DNA of 64,000 nucleotides, taken from assembly GCF_000337575.1 (NCBI RefSeq), contig NZ_AOIM01000035.1:29382-93381 (forward strand), written 5' to 3'. This document shows, one piece after another, positions 52,845 through 62,552 of the stretch; the stretch's first letter is position 1, and every line of letters begins with the position of its first letter. The notes below the pieces were generated by a model, which was not told the origin of the DNA, did no database searches, and saw only the letters and a program-made list of their open reading frames with translations. Source of the DNA: Natrialba hulunbeirensis JCM 10989 (GTDB lineage Archaea; Halobacteriota; Halobacteria; Halobacteriales; Natrialbaceae). The translations under genes and the position numbers were made by a program.

Positions 52845-53210
52845 TCACTCAACGAGTTCGATCTCGTCGTCGCCGTTCGGGACCGCACAGAGGAACGCAC
52901 CGTCTTCGTCGCCCTCGTTTCGATACCAGTGGACCGTTCCCGCGGGAATGAGCAGCGAGTCACCCGCCTCAACCTCGTACTCCTCGTCGTCGATGCCGAC
53001 GGTGTACTCGCCACCGAGGACGTACTGCTCGTGTTCGACCTCGTTCGTATGCTCCGGGACCTCGGCACCCGCTTCGAGGACGAACCGCCGGATCGCGAAG
53101 TTCGGTGCGCCGTGGTCGTCCGCGATCAGCACGCCCTTCTCGAGTCCGTCCGCAGCGTCGACGGCCTCGTACTCGATCTCGTCACTGGTTCGGATCAGTG
53201 GTTCAGCCAT
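52845..53210 (-). CDS. cupin-domain protein
   Basis: A 121-residue single cupin. The metal motifs are PEHTNEVEHEQYVLGGEYTV (H-x4-E-x-x-Q-y-V variant) and GDSLLIPAGTVHWYRNEGD, with His residues in the canonical places. Such small cupins are metal-dependent isomerases, dioxygenases or sensors. Start ATG 53210 gives MAEPLIRTS. It lies 66 bases after the carboxyltransferase gene and could be part of that operon. Confidence 0.85.
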   Translation of the reverse strand: MAEPLIRTSDEIEYEAVDAADGLEKGVLIADDHGAPNFAIRRFVLEAGAEVPEHTNEVEHEQYVLGGEYTVGIDDEEYEVEAGDSLLIPAGTVHWYRNEGDEDGAFLCAVPNGDDEIELVE

Positions 53211-53276
53211 GGACGGCGATTCGGACGCCAGAACCAAAACAGCACCCGGTTTGGGTGTTCCGCTCGACCGCGCGGC

Positions 53277-55148
53277 TCAGAGAATCGTCCCGTGCTTCTT
53301 GTCCGGAATATCCTTCTCGACCGTTTCGTAGAATTCGAAGCGGTTTTCCAGTTCCTCGCGCAGCGAGCTCGGCGGGACGATCTCGTCGACGACGACCTCG
53401 CTTGCCATTCGGTGGATGTCGATATCTTCGCGGTACTCCTCGCGCAGTTCCTGCTCGCGTGCGGCGCGCTCGTCGGGGTCGTCGATGTCCGCGAGTCGGT
53501 TCGCGTAGACTGCGTTGATCGCAGCCTCGGGGCCCATGATCGCGATTTCGCCGCTTGGCAGGCCGATGACGCTCTCCGGATCGTAGGCTGGCCCAGACAT
53601 GGCGTAGATGCCCGCCCCGTAGGCCTTGCGGACGACGACGGACTGTTTCGGCACCGTCGCCGAGGAGGTTGCGTAGATCATCTTCTTACCCTGCTCTAGG
53701 ATGCCGTCTTTCTCGACCTGCGAACCGGCCATGAAGCCCGGTGTGTCACAGAGGTACAGCAGCGGCACGTCGTAGGCGTCGCAGGTCCAGATGAACTCGG
53801 CGGCCTTCTCGGCCGCATCGGGGAAGATCGCGCCCGCGCGGTGGTTTGGCTGGTTGGCCACGATGCCGACCGGCCGGCCGTCGATGCGCGCGAAGGCCGT
53901 GATGATCTCCTTGCCGTACTCCGGTCGCAACTCGAGTACCGAGTCGGCGTCGACGACGCGCTCGATGACGTCGAACATGTCGTAGCCGCGGTTCGGTTCC
54001 TGCGGAACGACGGCGTCGATGCCCTCGGGTGAGAGCCGCGGCGCTGTCCCGGCTGTCTGGGGTGGCTTCTCGTCACTGTTGTCCGGCAGGTAGCTGATCA
54101 GTTTCGCGACGAGTTCGCGTGCGTGTTCCTCGTCCTCGGCGATCAGATCCGCGCTTCCGGAGTGTTGGGCGTGGACGTCCGGGCCACCGAGATCCTGCAG
54201 ATCGATGTTCTCGCCGGTGACCATCTCGACCATCCGCGGCGAGGCGATGGCCATCGCGCTCACGTCCCGGACCATGATCGTGAAGTCCGCGAAGACGGGC
54301 GTGTAGGCCGCGCCGGCGATACACGGACCGTAGAGCACGCAGATCTGCGGAACGCGCCCGGAGAGCATCGAGTGATTGTAGTAGTACTTCCCGATGCCCT
54401 CGCGGTTGGCGAAGAAGCCGGTCTGCTGGTCGATGCGGCCGCCCGAGGAGTCCATCAGGTAGAGGACGGGGCGACCGGTCTTGAGCGCGCGCTGTTGCAT
54501 TCGCAGGAACTTCTCGACGCCCTTCTCGGCCATCGAGCCCGCCTTGACGGTGAAGTCGTTGGCCATGAAGTGCAGGTCCCGGCCCTCGAACTCCGCCGCG
54601 CCGGTGATGAGACCGTCCGCAGGCAGGTCGTCCTCGGCGTCGAAGTTGGCGAACTTGCCGTCTTCGAACTTGATCGTGTTCCCGCCGTTACTGCCGGCCG
54701 TGTCGCCGTCCGAACCGCCGTCATCCGTGCCGCCGTCGTCGCCGAACCAGAGATCGAGTCGGTCGCGAACGAACAGCTTCCCCTGATCGGAGAGTCGCTC
54801 CTTGTACTTCTCGGGGCCGCCCTCGAGTATCTCCTCGATTTCCTCGCGCAGGAGTTCCTCGCGCTCGGTTGGTTCGAGGTCGTCCGCTGCACTACTGCGC
54901 TCACGGCTTCGGCCGGCGCTCTGGACCGGTCCGGAGCCCGAGCCAGAGCCGGCAGCGCCACTGCCACCGCTACCGCCACTCGCCGCTCCAGTGGGCGCTG
55001 ACGCGCTTGCGAGCAGATCGTCCCCCGACTGCGTGTACAGTTCGACGTCCTCGCCGAAGTGCTCGGCGAGCGCCGAGGCGACCGCTTGCACTTCGCTCTC
55101 GTCCTGTGCCGCCGCGTCCGAAATTCTGAGTTTGAGGTCTATCGTCAT
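53277..55148 (-). CDS. acyl-CoA carboxylase carboxyltransferase subunit with fused N-terminal small domain
   Basis: A 623-residue biotin-dependent carboxyltransferase of the PccB/MccB type. The body (about 120-623) has MDSSGGRIDQQTGFFANREG, VLYGPCIAGAAYTPVFADFT, DTPGFMAGSQVEKDGI and YGAGIYAMSGPAYDP. The first 45 residues (ISDAAAQDESEVQAVASALA) resemble the small accessory protein (PccX/acc operon protein) seen beside haloarchaeal carboxylases, joined by a long Gly/Ser/Ala linker. The biotin carboxylase gene ends 9 bases upstream, and the dehydrogenase precedes that, so substrate is likely a branched or short acyl-CoA; the exact CoA ester is not determined. Confidence 0.9.
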   Translation of the reverse strand: MTIDLKLRISDAAAQDESEVQAVASALAEHFGEDVELYTQSGDDLLASASAPTGAASGGSGGSGAAGSGSGSGPVQSAGRSRERSSAADDLEPTEREELLREEIEEILEGGPEKYKERLSDQGKLFVRDRLDLWFGDDGGTDDGGSDGDTAGSNGGNTIKFEDGKFANFDAEDDLPADGLITGAAEFEGRDLHFMANDFTVKAGSMAEKGVEKFLRMQQRALKTGRPVLYLMDSSGGRIDQQTGFFANREGIGKYYYNHSMLSGRVPQICVLYGPCIAGAAYTPVFADFTIMVRDVSAMAIASPRMVEMVTGENIDLQDLGGPDVHAQHSGSADLIAEDEEHARELVAKLISYLPDNSDEKPPQTAGTAPRLSPEGIDAVVPQEPNRGYDMFDVIERVVDADSVLELRPEYGKEIITAFARIDGRPVGIVANQPNHRAGAIFPDAAEKAAEFIWTCDAYDVPLLYLCDTPGFMAGSQVEKDGILEQGKKMIYATSSATVPKQSVVVRKAYGAGIYAMSGPAYDPESVIGLPSGEIAIMGPEAAINAVYANRLADIDDPDERAAREQELREEYREDIDIHRMASEVVVDEIVPPSSLREELENRFEFYETVEKDIPDKKHGTIL

Positions 55149-55157
55149 CGTTTCATC

Positions 55158-56936
55158 TCACTCCAGTACGACCAGCGGGTCGCCCATGTCGACCGAGTCG
55201 CCCTCGGAAACGGGAACCGAGGCGACGGTTCCAGTTCCTGGCGCGACCACGTCGTTCTCCATCTTCATCGCCTCGAGGACACAGACCACGTCCCCGCTGG
55301 CGATTTCGTCGCCGGGTTCGACGTCGATCGAGAGCACGGTGCCCTGCATCTCGGCCGTGATCGCGTCGCCGGCCGCGACCTGTTCGGTAGCGCCAGCTCC
55401 GCTCCCTGATCCTGAGGACTCACCAGCGGCTGCGCCGCCGTTGCTGGCCGCCCGCGGCAGGCCGTCTTCGACCAGCACGTCGAATCGCCGACCGTCGACC
55501 TCGACGGTGAGTTCGTGCTCGCTCGCGTCGGCATCGCTTGCGCCGCCGGTCGTTGCACCCGACCCCCAGCGCTCGACTGCGTCGGCGAGTTCGTCCTGGC
55601 TCACTTCGTGGTCGAGGTAGGCCGTCGTGTGCTCGCCTGCGCGGAAGGTATCATCCGCGAGCATGAGCCGGTGGAACGGCACGATGGTTTCGGGACCCGA
55701 AATGTCGAAGTGGGCGAGTGCGCGCTGTGAGCGGTCGAGACAGCGCTCGCGTGTCGGTGCGCGAACGATCAGCTTCGCGATCATCGAGTCGTAGTCGCCC
55801 GCGATCTCGTCGCCCTGGGAGACTGCGTCGTCGAGTCGAACACCGAGACCGCTCGGTGGGTTGTACGTCTCCAGTGTGCCTGGCGTCGGTGCGAACTCCT
55901 TTGCGGGGTTCTCGGCGTTGATCCGGAACTCGATGGCGTGGCCCTCGATATCGATGTCGTCCTGTGCGTAGGGGAGTTCCTCGCCGGCCGCGATGCGAAG
56001 CTGTTCCCGGACGATGTCGATTCCCGTTACCTCCTCGGAGACGGTGTGCTCGACCTGAATCCGGGTGTTGACCTCCATGAAGTAGAACTCGCCGTCCTCG
56101 ACGAGGAACTCGACGGTACCGGCGTTCGTGTAGCCCGACTCGCGGACGCCGCGGCGGGCCGCCTCGCCGATCGACTCGCGCAGTGAGTCGTCGAGTGCGG
56201 GACTCGGCGCTTCCTCGATGACCTTCTGGTGACGGCGCTGGAGCGAGCAGTCGCGCTCGCCCAGGTGGAGCACGGTGTCGTGTTCGTCCGCCAGGATCTG
56301 CACCTCGACGTGCTTGGGGGACTCGAGATACTTCTCGACGTAGACCGTGTCGTCGTCGAAGTAGGCCTCGCCCTCACGTTTCGCGCTCTCGAAGGCGTCG
56401 TCGGCCTCCTCGGCGCTGCGGACGATTTTCATGCCGCGACCGCCACCGCCGCCGGCAGCTTTGATCGCGACGGGGTAGCCGTACTCCTCGCCGAGTTCGC
56501 GGACTTCGGCGGCGGAGTCGACGGGATCGGTCGTGCCGGGGACGACCGGCACGTCGGCCGCTCGCATGACCTGTCGGGCCGTCGTCTTCTCGCCGAGGGC
56601 CTCCATCGCCCCGCTCGGCGGGCCGACCCAGGTGATCCCCTCGGCATCCTCGACGCGGGCCGCGAACGCGGCGTTTTCCGCGAGGAAGCCGTAGCCGGGG
56701 TGGATTGCGTCGGCACCCGCGCGGTCGGCGACGTCGATGATCGTCTCCTGATCGAGGTAGGACTCGCTTGCGGGTGCGGGGCCGACGTTGTACGCCTCGT
56801 CGGCGTACTCGACGTGGCCCGCGTTTCGGTCCGCGTCGCTGTAGATTGCGACGGTGTCGATACCCAGTTCCTCACAGGCTTGCATGACGCGCACGGCGAT
56901 TTCGCCGCGGTTGGCAACGAGTAGTTTGCTAAACAT
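55158..56936 (-). CDS. acyl-CoA carboxylase biotin carboxylase/BCCP subunit
   Basis: A 592-residue fusion of biotin carboxylase ([23 protein letters not shown]-grasp loop [36 protein letters not shown]) and a C-terminal biotin carrier domain with EAMKMEND (Lys about 558). A Gly/Ser linker (about 505-520) separates them. With the 53277-55148 carboxyltransferase it forms a two-subunit acyl-CoA carboxylase. The start is ATG 56936, at [12 protein letters not shown]. The acyl-CoA dehydrogenase gene ends 9 bases upstream. Confidence 0.94.
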   Translation of the reverse strand: MFSKLLVANRGEIAVRVMQACEELGIDTVAIYSDADRNAGHVEYADEAYNVGPAPASESYLDQETIIDVADRAGADAIHPGYGFLAENAAFAARVEDAEGITWVGPPSGAMEALGEKTTARQVMRAADVPVVPGTTDPVDSAAEVRELGEEYGYPVAIKAAGGGGGRGMKIVRSAEEADDAFESAKREGEAYFDDDTVYVEKYLESPKHVEVQILADEHDTVLHLGERDCSLQRRHQKVIEEAPSPALDDSLRESIGEAARRGVRESGYTNAGTVEFLVEDGEFYFMEVNTRIQVEHTVSEEVTGIDIVREQLRIAAGEELPYAQDDIDIEGHAIEFRINAENPAKEFAPTPGTLETYNPPSGLGVRLDDAVSQGDEIAGDYDSMIAKLIVRAPTRERCLDRSQRALAHFDISGPETIVPFHRLMLADDTFRAGEHTTAYLDHEVSQDELADAVERWGSGATTGGASDADASEHELTVEVDGRRFDVLVEDGLPRAASNGGAAAGESSGSGSGAGATEQVAAGDAITAEMQGTVLSIDVEPGDEIASGDVVCVLEAMKMENDVVAPGTGTVASVPVSEGDSVDMGDPLVVLE

Positions 56937-56945
56937 CGTGATCAC

Positions 56946-58112
56946 TCAGTAGGACTTGGGGAACCCGAGCTGCTGGCTGATGTGGTTGTACGCCATCTGC
57001 TGGGAGACCGGCGCGAGCCGGGTCAGGTTGATCTCGCGCCACCAGCGCTCGACATCGTACTCGGTGGCGTACCCCCAGCCGCCGAAGGCCTGCATCGACT
57101 GCTTGACGGCCTCGATGCCGGCCGACACGGCGGTCGCCTTCGCGACGTTGGTTTCGTAGGCACAGTCCTCGCCCTGGTCGTAGAGCCAGGCCGCCTTCTC
57201 GCGCATGAGCGCGGCGGTCTCCATCTTCGCGTAGGGTTTCGTGATCGGGAACGAGACGCCCTGGTGGGAGCCGATCGGCGCGTCGAACACCTCGCGCTCG
57301 TTCGCGTACTCGATGGCCGTGTTCGCGGCGAGTTTCCCGATTCCCGTTCCGGCCGCGGCGAAGCCGATCCGCTCGGGGTTGAGCATGTCGACCAGCACCC
57401 ACCAGCCGTCTCCCTCGTCGCCGAGCATGTTCTCCTCGGGGACGCGGACGTTCTCCAAGAAGACCTCGCAAGACTTCGAGTAGTTGATGCCGTGTTTGTC
57501 GATCGGCGAGACGTCGATGTTCGAATCGTCCATATCGACGATGAACAGGCTGATGCCGTCCGTGCCGCGGTCGACCTCCTCGCGGGGGGTCGTCCGCGTG
57601 ACGATAATCATGTTTTCGGCACGATCGGAGAATGTGATCCAGGCCTTCTGGCCGTTGAGGACGTACTCGTCGCCGTCCTTGTCGGCTTTCGTGGCGACGT
57701 TCAGCGTGTTCGTCCCCGCCTCGGGTTCGGTGATCCCGATCGAGAAGTTGCGCTTCCCGTTCGCGATGTCCGGCAGGTACGTCTCCTTCTGGGACTCGGT
57801 GCCGTACTCCCGGATGCCGACCGCGGCCATTCCCGCGGTGAGCACCAGGTACCAGGTGCCGGCCATCCCACAGCCCTCCGCACAGAGGGTCTCCATGGCG
57901 AGGCCCATCTCCTGCATTCCCATGCCAGCGCCCTCGTACTCCTCGGGAATCAGCAGGCCGTGAAAGCCCGCCTCGGCAAGTTCGTCCCAGAAGGCCTCGG
58001 AGAACTCGCCGGCTTCTTCCTTCTCGCGCCAGTGCTCGGGGCCGTACTCCGCGGCCACGTCGGCCGCCGTCTGTCGGATCAGATCGCGTTCCTGTGTAGA
58101 TTCGAAGTTCAT
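56946..58112 (-). CDS. acyl-CoA dehydrogenase
   Basis: A 388-residue FAD-dependent acyl-CoA dehydrogenase. Typical segments are LLIPEEYEGAGMGMQEMGLA, FSIGITEPEAGTNTLNVATK, FDAPIGSHQGVSFPITKPYA and the C-terminal GGWGYATEYDVERWWREINL. The catalytic Glu position is not obvious by eye. It is the first gene of a run with biotin carboxylase and carboxyltransferase, as in leucine/isovaleryl or short-chain acyl-CoA catabolism. Start ATG 58112. Confidence 0.93.
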   Translation of the reverse strand: MNFESTQERDLIRQTAADVAAEYGPEHWREKEEAGEFSEAFWDELAEAGFHGLLIPEEYEGAGMGMQEMGLAMETLCAEGCGMAGTWYLVLTAGMAAVGIREYGTESQKETYLPDIANGKRNFSIGITEPEAGTNTLNVATKADKDGDEYVLNGQKAWITFSDRAENMIIVTRTTPREEVDRGTDGISLFIVDMDDSNIDVSPIDKHGINYSKSCEVFLENVRVPEENMLGDEGDGWWVLVDMLNPERIGFAAAGTGIGKLAANTAIEYANEREVFDAPIGSHQGVSFPITKPYAKMETAALMREKAAWLYDQGEDCAYETNVAKATAVSAGIEAVKQSMQAFGGWGYATEYDVERWWREINLTRLAPVSQQMAYNHISQQLGFPKSY

Positions 58113-58482
58113 AGTTTGAATCTCGTCGTGCACCGTTATCCGTGTCCCCACCCGATGGTTGGGTCGTCGACACGTCGTGACTGACCTCGCGCGACCCGCC
58201 CAGTTCGCGGGACGTGAACCAGTCGGTTGCCGCGCGATGGCATACACCGAAGCGGTTTCGCCATCCCCAATAACTATTCTGGTAACTTTCGCGCGATTTA
58301 CCGGAGGAACCAACCGATTCAGCACGACGACACGGTGTCTACCCCGGCGCATTCTTGCGTAAACAGTTTCGTATACACCAGTACCGAGCGTGACCAGTTC
58401 AGTCCCTCCTGGTCGGTACTCGAGTACACCTGCGCTCAGAAACAGATTTGCGCCTGTTCGCTACTCGCTGTTTCCCGACCCG
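58113..58482. other. intergenic region upstream of the acyl-CoA dehydrogenase
   Basis: 370 bases with no supportable gene. Reading the minus strand, GGATAACGG about 30 bases before the ATG at 58112 is a TATA-like promoter. The palindrome GGTACTCGAGTACACC lies at 58416-58431. The UbiD operon ends at 58483. Confidence 0.5.
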
Positions 58483-59997
58483 TCACTCCGCCGACTCGGA
58501 CTCGTCGCCGACGGTAGCCATCGACTCCCGCTCGAACCCGAACTCCGTCCACGAGTCCCGAACTGCCTCGCGGAGTTCTGGCGGGTACGACTCGTCGAAC
58601 GAGACTCTGGGTGCGATGTACTCGTCCGTCCAGCGCGGGTCCCAGGTGGCGTCGACGTAGAGGCGTGCGCCGGTCTCACTGTCACCGCCTTCGTGGTTGT
58701 TCTTGCCTCCACCTCCACCGCTGCCTCGGCCGTACGTCGGCATCCGCGCGCTCGGTGCGTCGGGTTCGCTCACCAGCCAGTCCCGCGAGGGGTGGGCCTT
58801 GACCCAGCTATCGCCGAGCGCCCGGCCGAGGTTTCGCGGACTGATCTCGGTGTCGACGACGAGCACCTTGTCGAAGCAATCAGAGAGCGAGAACAGCAGG
58901 TTCGCAAGCTGCCACTCGAAGCCGGCGTAGAGAATCTCCGAAGCGACGAGACAGAGCCCGAGCCGCCCCTCCGCGGGCAATAGCAGCCAGTCGACCGGCG
59001 CGACACCCCAGTAGCTGTTGACCCGATCGAACAGGGTCGCCGATAGCGAGAGGGCCGCAAGCTGCAGGTCGTCCGACAGCGGCACCCCCAGCGGCGTGAA
59101 CGGCACGACCGGCTCCTCACGAGTGAAGATCGCGTCGGACTCGAGTGTCAGCGTCGCTCCGCCACCCAGTCGCTCCCAGAACTCGCGTTTCTCGGACTGC
59201 GTTGCAGGCTGGCGGTCGGCGACGGTGGTCTCGACGACGACTTCCGCGGAACTCGGGACGACGCCGCCGGCGGTGGGAATGACAGGGACCGTCGCGCCGA
59301 CGCCGCGGTCCTCGATCGGCGTCTCGAGTCGGTCCGTGATCGCGAGCAGATGCGTCGCCGCGAGCGCTTCCGGGGGAACACCGAGTGCGATGGTGACCGC
59401 TGCGCCCGTCTCGAGGCGGTCTCGCTCGGCGACGGCCGCCGGCACTCGAGCACGGATGGTGTTGCCGTCGAGGATCGTGCCGTGAATCGGTGCCCAGTAA
59501 GAACCCCGATCGCTACCGATCGAGAGCAGTCCGAGGGTAAACCGCGGCCAGGCCTCGTCCGGCGGCGTCGGGAGTCCGAGTTCCCGGAGATCCTGCGCCG
59601 TCGCGTCGGCAGCGCGCTCGACGTAGGTCACGTCGCGCTCGTCGCGGCGCTCGCCGAGCGCGAGGAGGGACTCGAGTACGTCGGTGTACGCTGGGTCCTG
59701 ATCGATCCCGAGGCCGATTCCGAGGCGGGTCCAGGGGTAGCCCTGCCGGTGCCGGGAGTCCGTTGTGCGTTGTCCGCGCGATTGGTCGATGCCGCCGTAG
59801 ACGCCGCTCGCGAGGGTGACGGTGGTTGCGGTGGGTGCGCCCTCGCGGTCGGTACCGGGTTCCATCTCGATCGCGTGGCCACCCGCTCGAAGTGCCTCCG
59901 CCGCGACGACCTGCGGGGAGCAATCGGCAGGCCGGGAGAGCGTGCGACAGTCGTCGGTTCGGTGGAGGAACTCGAGGTGTTTGCGGAAGGCGGTCAT
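58483..59997 (-). CDS. UbiD-family protein, divergent paralogue
   Basis: A 504-residue protein with UbiD-like architecture: N-terminal region, WAPIHGTILDGNTIRARVPA, VPPEALAATHLLAITDRLET and a late PLGVPLSDDLQLAALSLSAT segment, then LFSLSDCFDKVLVVDTEISP. In canonical UbiD, acid and Arg residues bind prenylated FMN; the late segment here lacks the usual DxDVDP pattern, so it may be a non-catalytic or altered-specificity partner. Its start codon overlaps the stop of the second UbiD gene by 4 bases. A Gly-rich run GRGSGGGGGKNNHEGG interrupts the C-terminal part. Confidence 0.75.
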   Translation of the reverse strand: MTAFRKHLEFLHRTDDCRTLSRPADCSPQVVAAEALRAGGHAIEMEPGTDREGAPTATTVTLASGVYGGIDQSRGQRTTDSRHRQGYPWTRLGIGLGIDQDPAYTDVLESLLALGERRDERDVTYVERAADATAQDLRELGLPTPPDEAWPRFTLGLLSIGSDRGSYWAPIHGTILDGNTIRARVPAAVAERDRLETGAAVTIALGVPPEALAATHLLAITDRLETPIEDRGVGATVPVIPTAGGVVPSSAEVVVETTVADRQPATQSEKREFWERLGGGATLTLESDAIFTREEPVVPFTPLGVPLSDDLQLAALSLSATLFDRVNSYWGVAPVDWLLLPAEGRLGLCLVASEILYAGFEWQLANLLFSLSDCFDKVLVVDTEISPRNLGRALGDSWVKAHPSRDWLVSEPDAPSARMPTYGRGSGGGGGKNNHEGGDSETGARLYVDATWDPRWTDEYIAPRVSFDESYPPELREAVRDSWTEFGFERESMATVGDESESAE

Positions 59998-61652
59998 CGA
60001 TTCTGGTGCTGTGGGTGCTGGTGTCGCGTCGCGTCCGTCTCTTGATCGATTGCACTGTGCCGTTCGCCCATTGTGTCGACTTCGTCAGCGACGCCTGCCA
60101 CGCCGGCCTCGGCGAGCAGATCGCGGGCGCGCTGGCGGTCTTCGGGGTTGCCGATGGTCTGGGTCGGTCGCTCGCCCTCCGAGAGCGCGTCGATGTACGC
60201 CTTCGCAGTTTTCGACTTCGAGGTGCCGACGGCGGCACTGCCCTTCTCGTCTGGCGTCTGGTAGATGTTCAGCGGCACTTTTGGCATGCGCTCGACGCCG
60301 AACTGGTGGAAGTCCGTGGCCGGATCGGCGTGCAGCGCGAGCGCTTCCACGACCGCGCGCGAGTCGAGCGGGTTGACCTCGCGGTCGACGAAGACGAAGC
60401 AGTCGATGTGGAGCATCCCCCAGGTGGTGAAGATGAAGTTCGCGAGTTCGTGTAGCGCGCCCGGATAGGGCCGATCCGTTGCAATCACCCAGACCGTTCG
60501 CTCGGTGTAGGGCCAGGGTGCGGCCATCGCAACGTCGTAGCCGGCGGCACGCAGGCCGAGGGTGGCGTCCGGTCCGGCGGCCGCGACCTGGAGCGAACTC
60601 GTCGAGTTGCTGGCGTAGCCGACGCCAGAGCCCTCCACGCAGAAGGGAAGGTACGGTCGCTCGCGGTGGGTGATCGCGTCAACTGCGAGTACCGGCATGG
60701 AGCGGCGCGGGCCGTTCACGTAGCCGAAGTAGTCGCCGAATGGACCCTCGTCGAGTCGTTTCTCGGGGAGAATCCGCCCCTCGATGACGAGTTCGGCCGA
60801 CGCCGGCACGCGGAGGTCGTTCGTCTCACAGGGAACGAGTTCGATTGGCGACTCCTGAAGCCCGCCGGCGAACGTCGCCTCGCTCCGCCCGACGGGAATC
60901 CACATCTCGCTGGCAGCGGTGACTGCCGGCCCCGCGCCGAGCGTGAGGGCAACCGGCATCGCCTCGCCGCGGCGCTCGTACTCGTAGTAGTAGCGATTCG
61001 GGAGTTGTTCACCAGCAAGGAACAACACGCTCGCTCGCGACTCGCCGTGGATCATCGCCCGATGGCGCGACCAGCGCCCCCACTCGCCGTCCGGATCCGG
61101 CGCGACGAGCGTCGTCAGCGTCGCGTAGCGCCCGCCGTCCTGCTGGTGGATGTACGGCCAGGGGAACTCGAGTAGGTTCGCGTCTGTGTTTGTGTCCGTA
61201 TTCGCGTCTGTGTCTGCATTCGTCTTCGCGCTCCCGTTTGCGCTTGCACTCGCGTCTCTGTCTTCAGCTGCGCGAGTCCGAACGACCTCCTTACACGGCG
61301 CTGTTCCCGGCTCGATGACGGTCGGTTCACGCTGCTTCTCGAGGCGATCGATAAGCTGGGCGTAGTAGGCGGGTCCCGATCGTCGCGCCGGCTTCGGCAG
61401 ATCGAACGCCCGCGCGAGGTGGTCGAACTCCCGTCCGCGGGGGCCGCGGTAGGGATCACCGACGAGGCGGGCAGCCGTACCGTTGCCCTCGACGGACTCG
61501 AAGACGGGAATCCGCTCGTCAGTCTCGTTCGCGGCCATCGTGACCGCGCTCGCTTCGAGGTCCCAGGAAACCGGCGTCTCGATTTCGGTGAGTGCACCGG
61601 CGTTCTCGAGTACGGTGAGAAACTCACGGAACGTCGTTACGGAAGTTGTCAT
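59994..61652 (-). CDS. UbiD-family decarboxylase with in-frame repeat insert
   Basis: A 552-residue UbiD-family enzyme (prenyl-FMN-dependent aromatic/alpha,beta-unsaturated acid (de)carboxylase). It has TFREFLTVLENAGALTEI, DPYRGPRGREFDHLARAFDL, LPFCVEGSGVGYASNS, and FVFVDREVNPLDSRAVVEAL in place of the DEDVDP stretch. Residues about 135-162 are an insert of A/N/T/D repeats (SAKTNADTDANTDTNTDAN) coded by hexamers. The C-terminus has a His/Gln tail. It overlaps the gene upstream (61649-62311) by 4 bases, so all three are translationally coupled. Confidence 0.82.
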   Translation of the reverse strand: MTTSVTTFREFLTVLENAGALTEIETPVSWDLEASAVTMAANETDERIPVFESVEGNGTAARLVGDPYRGPRGREFDHLARAFDLPKPARRSGPAYYAQLIDRLEKQREPTVIEPGTAPCKEVVRTRAAEDRDASASANGSAKTNADTDANTDTNTDANLLEFPWPYIHQQDGGRYATLTTLVAPDPDGEWGRWSRHRAMIHGESRASVLFLAGEQLPNRYYYEYERRGEAMPVALTLGAGPAVTAASEMWIPVGRSEATFAGGLQESPIELVPCETNDLRVPASAELVIEGRILPEKRLDEGPFGDYFGYVNGPRRSMPVLAVDAITHRERPYLPFCVEGSGVGYASNSTSSLQVAAAGPDATLGLRAAGYDVAMAAPWPYTERTVWVIATDRPYPGALHELANFIFTTWGMLHIDCFVFVDREVNPLDSRAVVEALALHADPATDFHQFGVERMPKVPLNIYQTPDEKGSAAVGTSKSKTAKAYIDALSEGERPTQTIGNPEDRQRARDLLAEAGVAGVADEVDTMGERHSAIDQETDATRHQHPQHQNR

Positions 61653-62311
61653 CGGGAGGGACGAGTGCGGTCGCGGTCAGTCGGCGCTGTCGTGGTCGGT
61701 GCGGTATCATCGCTGGCCGTATCCGTGCTCCGATTCCCATTCCTCTTCCTGCTCACATCCGCATCCGCATTCGTGCCCGTCTCTGCCTCCGACTCCGCGT
61801 TCGGGGCTGTGCTCTCGCCTCCGTCAACCGTCCGTTCGAGCGCCTCACGCAGCGGATCGGAGTCGTACTCGGTTCGGATCTCGTCGTACGCGTCGAGCAA
61901 CGCCGGCTCCTGCTCGGCCAACTGGCTGAACAACAGCTCACGGATGGCCGCCGATGAGGACTCGTAGCGGCCAGTTTCAACGAGATACCGAAGGAGGACC
62001 TTCAGATCGTCCGACCTCGTGTTGAGCACGTTCGAGCGCTCGCGCTGGGAGGACGCGAGGGACTCGAGTAGTGTCTCGTCGACGGCGCGGTCGACGAACT
62101 CGACGTACCACTGTTCGGTCGTGGTCTCGTGGGGGCCGCTGACGACCGAGAGGGGGTGTGGGTCCTCGAGGTGTGTTTCGGTTCTGGACAGACGGACGCG
62201 CGCCTCGAAGATTTCCTTCGTCTCGGGGTCCCGAAGCTGAAGGGTTGTTACTGTCTCGCCTGTCACATCCTCGGGGACGTGTTCTGCGGCCGTGACGTAC
62301 TGATTCGCCAT
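61649..62311 (-). CDS. UbiD-operon partner protein with RHH-like core
   Basis: A 220-residue protein, first gene of the operon. The first two-thirds are folded (VTTLQLRDPETKEIFEARVR ... VEFVDRAVDETLLESLAS ... LKVLLRYLVETGRYESSSAA), the last resembling a ribbon-helix-helix or dimerisation helix. The last 60 residues are a disordered A/S/T/N/R tail. No known family. Encoded 4 bases overlapping the UbiD start, it is probably needed by the complex or regulates it, but its role is unknown. A TATA-like element is not obvious upstream. Confidence 0.6.
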   Translation of the reverse strand: MANQYVTAAEHVPEDVTGETVTTLQLRDPETKEIFEARVRLSRTETHLEDPHPLSVVSGPHETTTEQWYVEFVDRAVDETLLESLASSQRERSNVLNTRSDDLKVLLRYLVETGRYESSSAAIRELLFSQLAEQEPALLDAYDEIRTEYDSDPLREALERTVDGGESTAPNAESEAETGTNADADVSRKRNGNRSTDTASDDTAPTTTAPTDRDRTRPSR

Positions 62312-62552
62312 TGTAGTGGGTCGTGTTCGGCTGCGTGCCAGTCGATTCGGTCGCCGAAAACCGCCCGACTGGGAAGTCAAACCGAAGCTACAGAGGCGAA
62401 CGAGATAAAAGGGCACGGTCCAGTCGACCGGTTACGGCGCAGCCGCTCGATTTGGGTTGCCAGTTACTGAACAGCCAGTGAGTGATGACAGCGCTGTCGC
62501 TCACAGGTGTAGAATACTGCAGTCAAGAGTCGATACCGTTACGAATTCCGCC

